Shown piece by piece: positions 9,102 to 17,077 of a stretch of DNA of 64,000 nucleotides. This DNA is from Cupriavidus yeoncheonensis (GTDB taxonomy: Bacteria; Pseudomonadota; Gammaproteobacteria; Burkholderiales; Burkholderiaceae): NCBI RefSeq assembly GCF_905397275.1, contig NZ_CAJPUY010000019.1, forward strand, positions 1 through 64,000, in the 5' to 3' direction. The stretch's first letter is position 1. Every line of letters starts with the position of its first letter. The notes under the pieces are model-generated. The model made no database searches, had not been told where the DNA came from, and worked only from the letters and a program-made list of their open reading frames with translations. The position numbers and the translations under genes are program-made.

Positions 9102-9794
9102 TCAGAGGGACGATTGCTCTTCGATCCAGAGCGACAGGCGTACCTTGTAGGCCTGCTGGATATGGCGGCGCGTGATCTGCTCGGCCAGCGCAGGGTCGCG
9201 CTTTTCCAGAGCTTCGACTAGCGACAGGTGTTCTTCATACGAACTACGGGCACGCCCCGGCACCGCGAGCGTGGTGCGGCCGAGCAGCGCCATCGACTCG
9301 TGCAGCGAGCGCAGCGTCTTGAGCAGGTAGCGGTTGTGGGCGCAGCGATGCAGGGTCTCGTGGAACAGCCGGTTGTTGGCGGCCAGCCGGTCGGGGTCGT
9401 CGGCCATGGCAAGGTCGCGCTCGACGATATCGCGCAGCAGCGAGATCTCGACGTCCGTGGCGTGGCGCGCGGCCAGCGCGGCCGCGGTGCCTTCCAGTAC
9501 TTCGCGCATGACGTATAGCTCGCTGACCATGCTGGCGTCGAGCTGCGTGACCATCATGCCGCGGTTGGGCTCATTGACGACCAGGCCTTCGGATTCCAGC
9601 CGCGACAGCGCTTCGCGTACCGGCGTTCGCGACAGCCCCAGCGATTCGGCCAGTTCCACCTCGCGCAGGCGCGTACCCGGGGAAAGCTGTCCGGCCTGTA
9701 TGGCCGCACGCAATTGCTGGTAGGCGCGCTCGGAACGCGGCAGCGATGAAGCCTGGCCGGCATCGGCGCCGCCGGAGAATTCGGTGGAGATCAT
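9102..9794 (-). CDS. GntR-family regulator, FCD subfamily
   Basis: 230 aa. The winged HTH is at about residues 20-85 (RSERAYQQLRAAIQAGQLSPGTRLREVELAESLGLSRTPVREALSRLESEGLV). An all-helical FCD ligand domain follows, with the metal-binding histidine pattern (NRLFHETLHRCAHN, YEEHLSLVEAL, RRHIQQAY). Such proteins usually sense small carboxylates. Neighbours are an exporter (convergent) and opgD (same strand, 137 bp away), neither an obvious target. It is distinct from the oxalate-cluster GntR at 13870. Confidence 0.88.
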   Translation of the reverse strand: MISTEFSGGADAGQASSLPRSERAYQQLRAAIQAGQLSPGTRLREVELAESLGLSRTPVREALSRLESEGLVVNEPNRGMMVTQLDASMVSELYVMREVLEGTAAALAARHATDVEISLLRDIVERDLAMADDPDRLAANNRLFHETLHRCAHNRYLLKTLRSLHESMALLGRTTLAVPGRARSSYEEHLSLVEALEKRDPALAEQITRRHIQQAYKVRLSLWIEEQSSL

Positions 9795-9931
9795 GTGAAG
9801 CTGGCTGGTTGACCCATGTAAGCGGTCATCATACCCGCTCGCAGGCAGCCGACATCACTGCGACGCAATAGTGTGCAACGGCGGCGGGCCCTTGCCCGCC
9901 ACCATCTTCGCTCCCGGCAGTGCAAAGCGTG

Positions 9932-11554
9932 TCAGGCGCCGTAGCCCGTCGGCGATTGGAACGGGTGGTACTGGTAGAGCCAGGTTTCCGACAGCGGCTT
10001 GCCGCCGAGCCGCAGGAACAGCCGCAGGTCGACCGGTTCCTTGCCGTCGGCGCTCAGGTCGAATTGCGCGCGCCAGTGGCCCGGCACGCCGTTGGGCACG
10101 GCTTCGGTGAAGACATAGGAGAACTTGCCGCGCGATGCGCTGAGCACGGCCTCCGGCTTGACGCCGAACGGCAGCTTCTCGAGCGGGGTGCCCCTGAACT
10201 CCACCATGAACTTGCGCACGCCCTGCGGGCGCGGCTGCCCCGGCTGGCCGCCGTTGCCCATGCGCGTGGCCACGCAGCGTGCCAGTGGACTGGGGAACGG
10301 CTCGTCGGCGAGCCAGTGCAGGCGGTAGCGCAGGCGGTACGTATTGCCCGCGCGAGCCGGTGCCTTGGGCACCCACATGGCGACGATGTTGTCGTGGATC
10401 TCGTCGTCGGTGCGGAGTTCGACGAGCTGGACCGCGCCCGCCCCCCAACCGTCGCGCGGCTCGACCCACAGGCTGGGCCGGCGCTCGTAGTTGACGCCGT
10501 CCTGGTAGTGGTCGAACAGGCGGTCGCGCTGCAGCAGCCCGAAGCCACGCGGGTTGTCGTCGGCAAAGGCTGAGGCCATGGTCTGCGGCGGGTTGTTGAG
10601 CGGGCGCCAGATGTGCTCGCCGGCGCCATTCCAGATGGCCAGGCCGTCCGAATCATGGACTTCCGGGCGCCAATCCACCGCGGTGCCCTTCATGCTCTCG
10701 GAGAACCAGTACATCGAGGTGAGCGGCGCCAGCCCCAGCCGCGCCACATCCTTGCGCAGGAACAGCGCGCACTCCACGTCCATTACCACGGCCTTGCCGC
10801 GCTGCATGACGAACTTGTAGGCGCCGGTGATGCTGGGGCCATCCAGCAGCGCATAGACGGTGACCGTGTCGCCCTTGCCCTCGGGCGTCTCGAAGTAGAA
10901 GTGGGTGAAGTTCGGGAACTCCTCCGCCTTGCCCGCCTCGGCCACGTCGATGGCGATGCCGCGTGCGGACAGGCCATACTGGTACAGCTCGCCGATCGCG
11001 CGGAAATACGACGCGCCGAGGAAGGCAACCCAGTCGTTCTTCTTCCAATCCTTCGCTTTCTGGTCGCCGAGGCGGCTTTCCTGGAAGCGGAACCCCGCGA
11101 AGCCGCTGCCTCGCGGCAGCTTGTGCGCGGGGCTGTCGGCAGGCATGTCGAAGTAGCCTTCTTCGTAGACGATCTCGCGCGCGTTGCCCTTGCCGTCACG
11201 GCTCCGGTCGATGACATGCATGCGTACAGGCGTGCGGAAGTAGGTGCCGAGGTGGAAGAACGTCACCGGGAACTGGCCCGGACCGTCGGCGAACAATGCG
11301 TTTTCAGGACGGAAGCGGATCTTGCCGTGGGCGTCGTAGTCGATACGGTCGAGCACCTCGGGCGGAGGCGCCGCCGGTGCTGCATAGGGTTTGCCGGCCA
11401 GCGTGCGGGCCTGGTCGATGAGCGCATCGAAGCTGAACGGGCGTGCGTCGCCCAGCTTGATCCCGCTGGCGGCCAACGCCGACGGAGTGATCCCTAGTGC
11501 GGCCAGGGCAGCGGAGGCAGTGGCGGAAACCAGCAGGGTGCGGCGGTTCATCAT
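9932..11554 (-). CDS. opgD: glucan biosynthesis periplasmic protein (OpgD/OpgG family)
   Basis: 540 aa. The N-terminus MMNRRTLLVSATASAALAAL has an arginine pair and hydrophobic stretch like a Tat signal, as in OpgD rather than the Sec-exported OpgG. The mature part begins FSFDALIDQARTLAGKPYAAP and continues through YDAHGKIRFRPENALF, FFHLGTYFRTPVRMHVID, ALFLRKDVARLGLAPLTSMYWFSE and WRPEVHDSDGLAIWNGAGE, all hallmark MdoG-family segments. It acts in the periplasm shaping osmoregulated glucans. The opgD symbol rests on length and the arginine pair; an OpgG paralog is the alternative. Confidence 0.85.
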   Translation of the reverse strand: MMNRRTLLVSATASAALAALGITPSALAASGIKLGDARPFSFDALIDQARTLAGKPYAAPAAPPPEVLDRIDYDAHGKIRFRPENALFADGPGQFPVTFFHLGTYFRTPVRMHVIDRSRDGKGNAREIVYEEGYFDMPADSPAHKLPRGSGFAGFRFQESRLGDQKAKDWKKNDWVAFLGASYFRAIGELYQYGLSARGIAIDVAEAGKAEEFPNFTHFYFETPEGKGDTVTVYALLDGPSITGAYKFVMQRGKAVVMDVECALFLRKDVARLGLAPLTSMYWFSESMKGTAVDWRPEVHDSDGLAIWNGAGEHIWRPLNNPPQTMASAFADDNPRGFGLLQRDRLFDHYQDGVNYERRPSLWVEPRDGWGAGAVQLVELRTDDEIHDNIVAMWVPKAPARAGNTYRLRYRLHWLADEPFPSPLARCVATRMGNGGQPGQPRPQGVRKFMVEFRGTPLEKLPFGVKPEAVLSASRGKFSYVFTEAVPNGVPGHWRAQFDLSADGKEPVDLRLFLRLGGKPLSETWLYQYHPFQSPTGYGA

Positions 11555-11661
11555 GTGGCGTCAGCGTCCTTTTTCTCGTCTTGGGTCAGTGCAGAACTGT
11601 AAGAGACGCCATGGCCCGGCGAAAGTTCGGACACCGACTGTTACAGCAGGCGGCGAGCCAG

Positions 11662-12414
11662 TCACTCCGCGGCACGTGCGCGGCGCTGCGCTCGCCGCTT
11701 CCTGGAGACCATGTTCAGCCCCTCCACCGCGGCCGAGAACACCATCGCGGTATAGATATAGCCCTTGGGCACATGGGTGCCGAGGCCTTCGGCGATCAGC
11801 GTCATGCCGATCATCATCAGGAACGCCAGCGCCAGCATCACGATGGTGGGGTTGCGGTTGATGAAGTTGGCCAGCGGGGTGGCGGCGAAGAGCATCGCCA
11901 TGACCGCGGCGATCACCGCGACGAACATGATCTGGACGTGTTCGGTCATGCCGACGGCCGTGATGATGCTGTCGACCGAGAAGACAAGGTCCAGCACCAG
12001 GATCTGGCCGATGGCGCTGGCGAAGCTCTGGGACGCGCTGGCCTTCCCGGTGTCCTCGTCCTCGGGCTCGCCCGAGACGTGATGGTGGATTTCGCGCGTG
12101 GCCTTCCAGACCAGGAATGCGCCGCCGGCGATCAGGATCAGGCCGCGCCAGGAAATGCCGCGCCCGAGCACGGTGAAGAGCGGTTCGGTCAGCGTGACGA
12201 TCACGGCAATCGTGGCCAGCAGCGCCAGCCGCAGGATCAGGGCCAGGCCAATGCCGACGCGCCGCGCCTTTTCGCGCGTGGCTTCCGGCAGCTTGTTGGT
12301 GAGGATGGAGATGAAGATCAGGTTGTCGATGCCAAGCACGATTTCCATGGCAACGAGCGTGGCCAGCGCAGCCCAGGCGGCGGGATCCTGCAGCAATGCG
12401 AGAGACGATTCCAT
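11662..12414 (-). CDS. TerC-family integral membrane protein
   Basis: 250 aa from the ATG at 12414, which is preceded by a GGAG; the 51-codon extension upstream is arbitrary. It shows the two TerC signatures, EIVLGIDNLIFISILTNKLP near the N-terminus and LVLDLVFSVDSIITAVGMTEH near the middle, with acidic residues inside membrane helices, and seven or so hydrophobic segments. A His/Asp/Glu-rich loop (EIHHHVSGEPEDEDTG) precedes the second signature. TerC proteins are linked to tellurite resistance and to Mn/Ca export (Alx/MeeY-like); a metal role is inferred. Confidence 0.87.
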   Translation of the reverse strand: MESSLALLQDPAAWAALATLVAMEIVLGIDNLIFISILTNKLPEATREKARRVGIGLALILRLALLATIAVIVTLTEPLFTVLGRGISWRGLILIAGGAFLVWKATREIHHHVSGEPEDEDTGKASASQSFASAIGQILVLDLVFSVDSIITAVGMTEHVQIMFVAVIAAVMAMLFAATPLANFINRNPTIVMLALAFLMMIGMTLIAEGLGTHVPKGYIYTAMVFSAAVEGLNMVSRKRRAQRRARAAE

Positions 12415-12551
12415 ATCAGCTCCGGTCGAGAGTAGCTGGGCCGTTGCCGCTGGCCCGCAAGCGCAGTGTTGCCGACATGTTAGCAAGCGCTTTTGACGGC
12501 GGACATCACGGATACGCAGAATAAGGTTGTCCTTATCTCTTGTGGAATATA

Positions 12552-12566
12552 GTATGTGATATATCA
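12552..12566 (+). promoter_or_regulatory. putative GntR/FCD operator, site 1 (panE)
   Basis: GTATGTGATATATCA, identical to sites 3, 4, 6 and 8 or their complement. It lies 33 bp before the panE ATG, between promoter-like sequence and the ribosome binding site, where a bound regulator would block transcription. Confidence 0.65.
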
Positions 12567-12599
12567 ATGAATACTATCGAGCCATCAAGGAGACAGGCA

Positions 12600-13577
12600 A
12601 TGAAAGTGTGTATCTATGGGGCAGGGGCCATCGGCGGCTATGTCGGCGCTCAGCTGGCGCGCGCAGGGGCGGAAGTCAGCTTCGTGGCGCGCGGCCCGCA
12701 CCTGGCTGCCATGCAGTCCAACGGCGTGCGGCTGCTGATTGACGGCGAGGAGCGCGTGGCCAAGGTCAACTGTACCAGCGACCCGCGCGAACTCGGGCCA
12801 CAGGACTATGTGTTCGTCACCCTCAAGGCGCATTCGGTGCCCGGCGTGGTGGATCTGATGCAGCCTCTGCTGGGCCCGCAGACCGCGGTCGTCACGGGCG
12901 TCAACGGCATTCCGTACTGGTACTTCTACAAGCACGGCGGCAAGCTGGCCGGCTCGACGCTGGAAAGCGTGGACCCTGGCGGCCGGCAGTGGCGCGGCTT
13001 CGGGCCGGAGCGCGCGATCGGCTGCGTGGTCTATCCGGCCGCCGAAATCATCGAGCCCGGCGTGATCAAGCATGTGTACGGCAAGAAGTTTCCGCTGGGC
13101 GAGCCAGACGGCAGCCATTCCGATCGCGTGACACGACTCAGCGAAATGATGATGGCCGCCGACCTGGAGGCGCCGGTGCGCGACAACATCCGCGACGAGA
13201 TCTGGCTCAAGCTGTGGGGCAACCTGTGCTTCAACCCGATCAGCGCGCTGACCCATGCGACGCTCGACGTGATCACTGCCAATCCCGCCACGCGTGCGCT
13301 GTCGCGCCAGATGATGCTGGAAGCCCAGAGCATTGCCGAGTCCTTCGGCGTGAAGTTCCGCGTCGACGTGGAACGGCGTATCAACGGCGCGGGTGCGGTG
13401 GGGGCCCACAAGACGTCGATGCTGCAGGACCTGGAAGCGGGCCGGGCGATGGAGATCGACCCGCTGCTCACCGTCGTCCAGGAGATGGGCCAGTTGGTTG
13501 GCCACCCCACGCCGATGTGCGACGCCGTGCTGGGTTTGATCAAGCAACGCGACGAGATGGCGCGGCTGGCGGCCTGA
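12600..13577 (+). CDS. panE: 2-dehydropantoate 2-reductase paralog (ketopantoate reductase)
   Basis: 325 aa from ATG 12600, behind AAGGAGACAGGCA. The N-terminal Rossmann motif GAGAIGGYVGAQL (residues 7-19) binds NADPH. KLWGNLCFNPISALTHATLD holds the catalytic Lys of the PanE/ApbA family. The C-terminal helical domain includes GAHKTSMLQDLEAGRAMEIDPL, the usual substrate-binding segment. The reaction is 2-dehydropantoate + NADPH to D-pantoate, the pantothenate/CoA branch. An operator-like site shared with frc1 and oxc lies in its promoter, so CoA supply may be induced with oxalate degradation. A related 2-oxoacid substrate is possible. Confidence 0.83.
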   Translation: MKVCIYGAGAIGGYVGAQLARAGAEVSFVARGPHLAAMQSNGVRLLIDGEERVAKVNCTSDPRELGPQDYVFVTLKAHSVPGVVDLMQPLLGPQTAVVTGVNGIPYWYFYKHGGKLAGSTLESVDPGGRQWRGFGPERAIGCVVYPAAEIIEPGVIKHVYGKKFPLGEPDGSHSDRVTRLSEMMMAADLEAPVRDNIRDEIWLKLWGNLCFNPISALTHATLDVITANPATRALSRQMMLEAQSIAESFGVKFRVDVERRINGAGAVGAHKTSMLQDLEAGRAMEIDPLLTVVQEMGQLVGHPTPMCDAVLGLIKQRDEMARLAA

Positions 13578-13700
13578 CCGGACCGCATCTGCAAACCGCC
13601 CGGTCCATGACCCCGCATGGCCTGGGCGGCGCATTCCGCCGCGAAATCGGCGGCAAAAGTCACGTTTTCTTGGCTTCGCCATCCGGAAGGATAGCCATTG

Positions 13701-13715
13701 TGATATACCATATAC
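13701..13715 (-). promoter_or_regulatory. putative GntR/FCD operator, site 2 (gntR autoregulation)
   Basis: TGATATACCATATAC differs at two of 15 positions from the complement consensus TGATATATCACATAC. It is 155 bp before the gntR start, and is the weakest site apart from site 5. Confidence 0.5.
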
Positions 13716-13869
13716 GACAGACCGGGCACCGCGCGGACGCCGCCATTGAACCCCCTATCGGGGTTTGATGCAAATCGGGAATGACTCCAGGCGATTTTGC
13801 TAAGCTGTGCAGGAATGCGGCGGGCAGCCATTGTGGCCGCCGCGCCACCGGTCTCACACGAGCTTATTC

Positions 13870-14589
13870 ATGTCTGCGCAAAGCCAACCCATTGTCCAGC
13901 CCGCTGCACTGGCCCTGTCCGTGCAACCGATCAACGCCGGCGCCAGCCTGCGCGACCAGGCCTACGCCATGTTGCGCCAGGCCATCGCCGATGCGGATAT
14001 CTATCAGTCGCGTGATGAAATCCGGCTGGACGAGCGCGTACTGAGCGAGGCCATGGGCGTGAGCCGCACGCCGATCCGCGAAGCCATGACGCTGCTCGAG
14101 CAGGAGGGCTTCCTGCGCACCGTGCCCCGGCGCGGCATCTACATCATGCGCAAGACCAAGCGCGAGATCGTCGAGATGATCCAGATGTGGGCGGCGCTGG
14201 AGAGCATGGCGGCGCGTCTTGCCACGCTGAATGCCAGCGATGCCGAGATCGCCCAGTTGCGGCGCATGTTCGACAGCTTCCGCGATTCGACGCCGGCCGA
14301 GCATATCGAGGAATACTCGGACGCCAATATCGTGTTCCACCAGGCGATCGTGCAGTTGTCGAAGTCGCAGATCATCATGGACACGATCCGCAATATCTTT
14401 ATCCACGTGCGGGCGATCCGGAAGATGACCATCTCGCAGAGCGACCGGGCATCACGCTCGATCGTCGATCACCTGCGCATCATCGAGGCACTGGAAAAGC
14501 GCGATACCGAACTGGCCGAGCGGCTGGTGCGGCAGCACTCGCTGGACCTGGCCGACTACGTCGAGAAGCACTGCGATTTTCTTGACTGA
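13870..14589 (+). CDS. GntR-family FCD regulator of the oxalate cluster
   Basis: 239 aa from ATG 13870; upstream codons in the same frame lack family resemblance. HTH at about residues 25-95: SLRDQAYAMLRQAIADADIY, LDERVLSEAMGVSRTPIREAMTLLEQEGFLRTVPRRGIYI. The FCD domain follows, with histidines in NIVFHQAIVQLSKS, IVDHLRIIEALEKRD and VRQHSLDLADYV that match the metal/ligand site of FCD proteins. It sits between panE and frc1, both preceded by the same 15-bp element, and has a variant of it in its own upstream region. I infer that it binds that element and responds to oxalate, oxalyl-CoA or a related carboxylate. Followed by a clear terminator. Confidence 0.85.
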   Translation: MSAQSQPIVQPAALALSVQPINAGASLRDQAYAMLRQAIADADIYQSRDEIRLDERVLSEAMGVSRTPIREAMTLLEQEGFLRTVPRRGIYIMRKTKREIVEMIQMWAALESMAARLATLNASDAEIAQLRRMFDSFRDSTPAEHIEEYSDANIVFHQAIVQLSKSQIIMDTIRNIFIHVRAIRKMTISQSDRASRSIVDHLRIIEALEKRDTELAERLVRQHSLDLADYVEKHCDFLD

Positions 14590-14621
14590 GCTGCCGTGAG
14601 AAGGCAGTAGCGACTGATTCG

Positions 14622-14654
14622 GAACGGCGGACTTGGTCCGCCGTTCTTGCTTTC
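14622..14654 (+). terminator. rho-independent terminator after gntR
   Basis: Perfect 10-bp stem GAACGGCGGA / TCCGCCGTTC around CTTGG, followed by TTGCTTT. It ends the gntR transcript 33 bp after its stop. Confidence 0.8.
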
Positions 14655-14682
14655 GACTTCCGTTTGAGTATCTTGTGATTTG

Positions 14683-14697
14683 GTATGTGATATATCA
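14683..14697 (+). promoter_or_regulatory. putative GntR/FCD operator, site 3 (frc1 distal)
   Basis: GTATGTGATATATCA, identical to site 1. It lies 198 bp upstream of site 4 and is inverted relative to it. Confidence 0.62.
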
Positions 14698-14835
14698 ATG
14701 AATTCGGTGCGAGATCACTCACAAATTGCCTTTTTCTCCACCTTGATATCGCCTTGCTGCCGCTAGCTCAAGCCTGACAAGGCTTGGCGGCGGGGCACGG
14801 GCGAAGTTTAACGGTGTTGGTTTTGTTGCACCGCA

Positions 14836-14926
14836 ACGACGAAAGTTCATCTCTGCACAGGAAAATTGCTTGCCGTCTTCTGATATATCACATACCGTAT
14901 GTCATCAAGATCGGTCGAGATGACCG
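14836..14926 (+). repeat. duplicated promoter segment (copy A, upstream of frc1)
   Basis: About 90 bp closely similar to 21965-22055 upstream of oxc. Shared features, in order, are GACGAAAGTT, GGAAAAT(T/A)GCTTGCCG, the operator TGATATATCACATAC, and CGTATGTCATCAAGA(T/C)CGGTCGA. Within it, TTGCCG (14870-14875) and TACCGT (14893-14898) are 17 bp apart with the operator filling the spacer. Confidence 0.75.
14881..14895 (-). promoter_or_regulatory. putative GntR/FCD operator, site 4 (frc1 proximal)
   Basis: TGATATATCACATAC, the exact complement of site 1, lying between a TTGCCG and a TACCGT element. The position suggests repression by promoter occlusion. Confidence 0.7.
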
Positions 14927-14960
14927 GCACAGGGTTCAACAAAGCAGAGGAGACATCGCC

Positions 14961-16193
14961 ATGGAAAAAAAAGCACTGGATGGCATCCGTGTGCTGGACA
15001 TGACGCACGTCCAGGCCGGCCCGTCGGCTACGCAGCTGATGGCGTGGATGGGCGCCGACGTGATCAAGGTGGAAATGCCAGGCCGGGGTGACATTACCCG
15101 CAGCCAGCTGCGCGACGTGCCCAACGCCGACAGCCTGTACTTCACCATGCTCAACAGCAACAAGCGCAGCCTGACCCTGAATATGAAGACGCCTGAAGGC
15201 AAGGCGCTGCTGGAAGACCTGGTCCAGCGCAGCGATGTGCTGATCGAGAACTTCGGACCCGGCGTGCTGGCGCGTGCGGGCTTCGACTGGGATCACCTGC
15301 AGGACCTGAACCCGCGCCTGGTCTATGCATCGATCAAGGGATTCGGCCCGGGCCCGTACCAGGACTGCAAGGCGTACGAGAACGTGGCGCAATGCATGGG
15401 CGGCTCTGCCTCCACCACCGGAGACGCTGCCGGCGTGCCGACCGTCACCGGCGCGCAGATCGGCGACTCGGGTACTGGCGTGCATTGCGTGGTCGGCATC
15501 CTGGCCGCGCTGCTGCAGCGCGAGCATTCGGGGCGCGGCCAGCGCGTGGAAGTCGCCATGCAGGATGCGGTTCTGAACCTCTGCCGCGTGAAGCTGCGCG
15601 ACCAGCAACGGCTCGATGCCGGCCCGCTGCGCGAGTACCCCAACGAACAGTTCGACGATCACGTGCCTCGCGCCGGCAATGCATCGGGCGGTGGCCAGCC
15701 GGGTGCCGCGCTGCGCTGCTCGCCGGGTGGCCCCAACGACTACGTCTACGTCATCATCCAGCCGCAGGGCTGGGAGCCGCTGATGCGCCTGTGCGGCCGC
15801 GAGGACCTGATCACCGATCCGGAGTTCGCCACGCCGGAAGTCCGCCTGAAGAAGCTGGGGCAGTGCTTCGGCATCATCGAGGAGTGGACTCAGGGCCGGA
15901 CCAAGTTCGAAGTGATGAACGCGCTCAACGAAGTCGATGTGCCGTGTGGTCCGATCCTGTCGATGAAGGACCTGATCGAGGACCAGTCGATGTACGAGCG
16001 CGGCTACCTCGTCGAGCTGGAGCACCCGACGCGCGGCAAATACGTGCAACTGGGCTCGCCCATCGCGCTGTCCGATTCCCCGGTGAAGGTGGAGCGTGCC
16101 CCGCTGCTGGGCGAGCACACCGACGAAATCCTGGAGTGGCTGGGCCGCACGCCGGCGCAGATCGCTGCGATGAAGCTGGCCGGCGCCGTCTGA
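14961..16193 (+). CDS. frc: formyl-CoA:oxalate CoA-transferase, divergent paralog
   Basis: 410 aa from ATG 14961 behind GAGGAGACATCGCC; the frame's open upstream part runs through the promoter. A class III CoA-transferase with THVQAGPSATQLMAWMGADVIKVE at the N-terminus. By codon count the catalytic aspartate is Asp169 (IGDSGTG) and Glu140 lies in KAYE, the same numbers as E. coli YfdW. MQDAVLNLCRVKLRDQQRL is fully Frc-like. It differs from the second copy at 24003 in the glycine loop (GNASGGGQPGAALRCSPGG instead of GNAGGGGQPGWVLKCKGW). First gene of an operon with FAH, pntA and pntB. It moves CoA from formyl-CoA to oxalate; a shifted acceptor is possible. Confidence 0.88.
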   Translation: MEKKALDGIRVLDMTHVQAGPSATQLMAWMGADVIKVEMPGRGDITRSQLRDVPNADSLYFTMLNSNKRSLTLNMKTPEGKALLEDLVQRSDVLIENFGPGVLARAGFDWDHLQDLNPRLVYASIKGFGPGPYQDCKAYENVAQCMGGSASTTGDAAGVPTVTGAQIGDSGTGVHCVVGILAALLQREHSGRGQRVEVAMQDAVLNLCRVKLRDQQRLDAGPLREYPNEQFDDHVPRAGNASGGGQPGAALRCSPGGPNDYVYVIIQPQGWEPLMRLCGREDLITDPEFATPEVRLKKLGQCFGIIEEWTQGRTKFEVMNALNEVDVPCGPILSMKDLIEDQSMYERGYLVELEHPTRGKYVQLGSPIALSDSPVKVERAPLLGEHTDEILEWLGRTPAQIAAMKLAGAV

Positions 16194-16269
16194 GCGCCGG
16201 CAGTCCCTCCCTCTGTCTCTCACACTGAGCGGGCGCGCCTGGCGCGTGCCCGCCGGAGGAGTTCGTGCT

Positions 16270-17052
16270 GTGCAATCCTGGATTCGTTTCCGCCGCGCCG
16301 ACGGCAGTATCGGTCATGGCCGCACCGACGGCGTCGGTAGCGACCGCGTCATTGAATACGATGGCCCCGGCTATGTCGACCCTCGACCCACCGGCGCCGC
16401 CTACAAGCTGGACGAACTGCACCTGCTCGCTCCGTGCGAGCCGGGCAAGGTCGTGGCGCTGTGGAACAACTTCCACGCGCTGGCGCGCAAGCTGGAAAAG
16501 CCCGTGCCGACCCATCCGCTGTTCCTGATCAAGCCGGCCACTTCGCTGGCGGGCCCCGGCGATGCCGTGGAGCGCCCGCGCAGCTATGACGGCAAGATCG
16601 TCTACGAGGGCGAGCTTGGCATCGTGATCGGCAAGAAGGCGCGCAATGTGTCGGTGGCCGAAGCTGCGTCGCACATCTTCGGCTACACGATCGTCAATGA
16701 CGTGACCGCCGCCGAGCTGATCGCCGCGGACCCCAGTTTCCCGCAGTGGACCCGCGCCAAGGGCTTCGACACCTTCGGCTGTATCGGGCCGGCCATCGTG
16801 CCCGGCTTCGACTGGCGCGCTGCCAGCGTGAAGACGCGGCTGGATGGCGTGGAGCGGCAGAACTACCCGCTCTCGGACATGATCTTCTCGCCCGAGGAGC
16901 AGGTCAGCCGCATCTCGCAGGACCTGACGCTGATGCCGGGCGATGTGATCGCCGTCGGCACGTCTCTGGGCGTGGGCTCGATGAAGGATGGCGCGGTGGT
17001 GGAGGTGAGCATCGACGGCATCGGCTCGCTGGTGAATCACGTGCGCGGGTGA
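16270..17052 (+). CDS. fumarylacetoacetate hydrolase-family protein
   Basis: 260 aa from GTG 16270, which has GGAGGAG nine bases upstream; another in-frame GTG at 16246 has no such site. The FAH fold is shown by ALWNNFHALARKLEKPVPTHPLFLIKPATSLAGPGD, the metal-binding YEGELGIVIGKKARNV (the E.E part of E-x-E...D), GYTIVNDVTAAEL, WTRAKGFDTFGCIGPAIV and MPGDVIAVGTSLGVGSMKDG. Family members hydrolyse or decarboxylate 2,4-diketo acids, including oxaloacetate and acylpyruvates. It sits 76 bp after frc1 and 25 bp before pntA, so probably serves oxalate metabolism. Oxaloacetate as substrate is a guess. Confidence 0.8.
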   Translation: MQSWIRFRRADGSIGHGRTDGVGSDRVIEYDGPGYVDPRPTGAAYKLDELHLLAPCEPGKVVALWNNFHALARKLEKPVPTHPLFLIKPATSLAGPGDAVERPRSYDGKIVYEGELGIVIGKKARNVSVAEAASHIFGYTIVNDVTAAELIAADPSFPQWTRAKGFDTFGCIGPAIVPGFDWRAASVKTRLDGVERQNYPLSDMIFSPEEQVSRISQDLTLMPGDVIAVGTSLGVGSMKDGAVVEVSIDGIGSLVNHVRG

Positions 17053-17077
17053 TCGCCCAACAATCAAAGGGAAAGCC

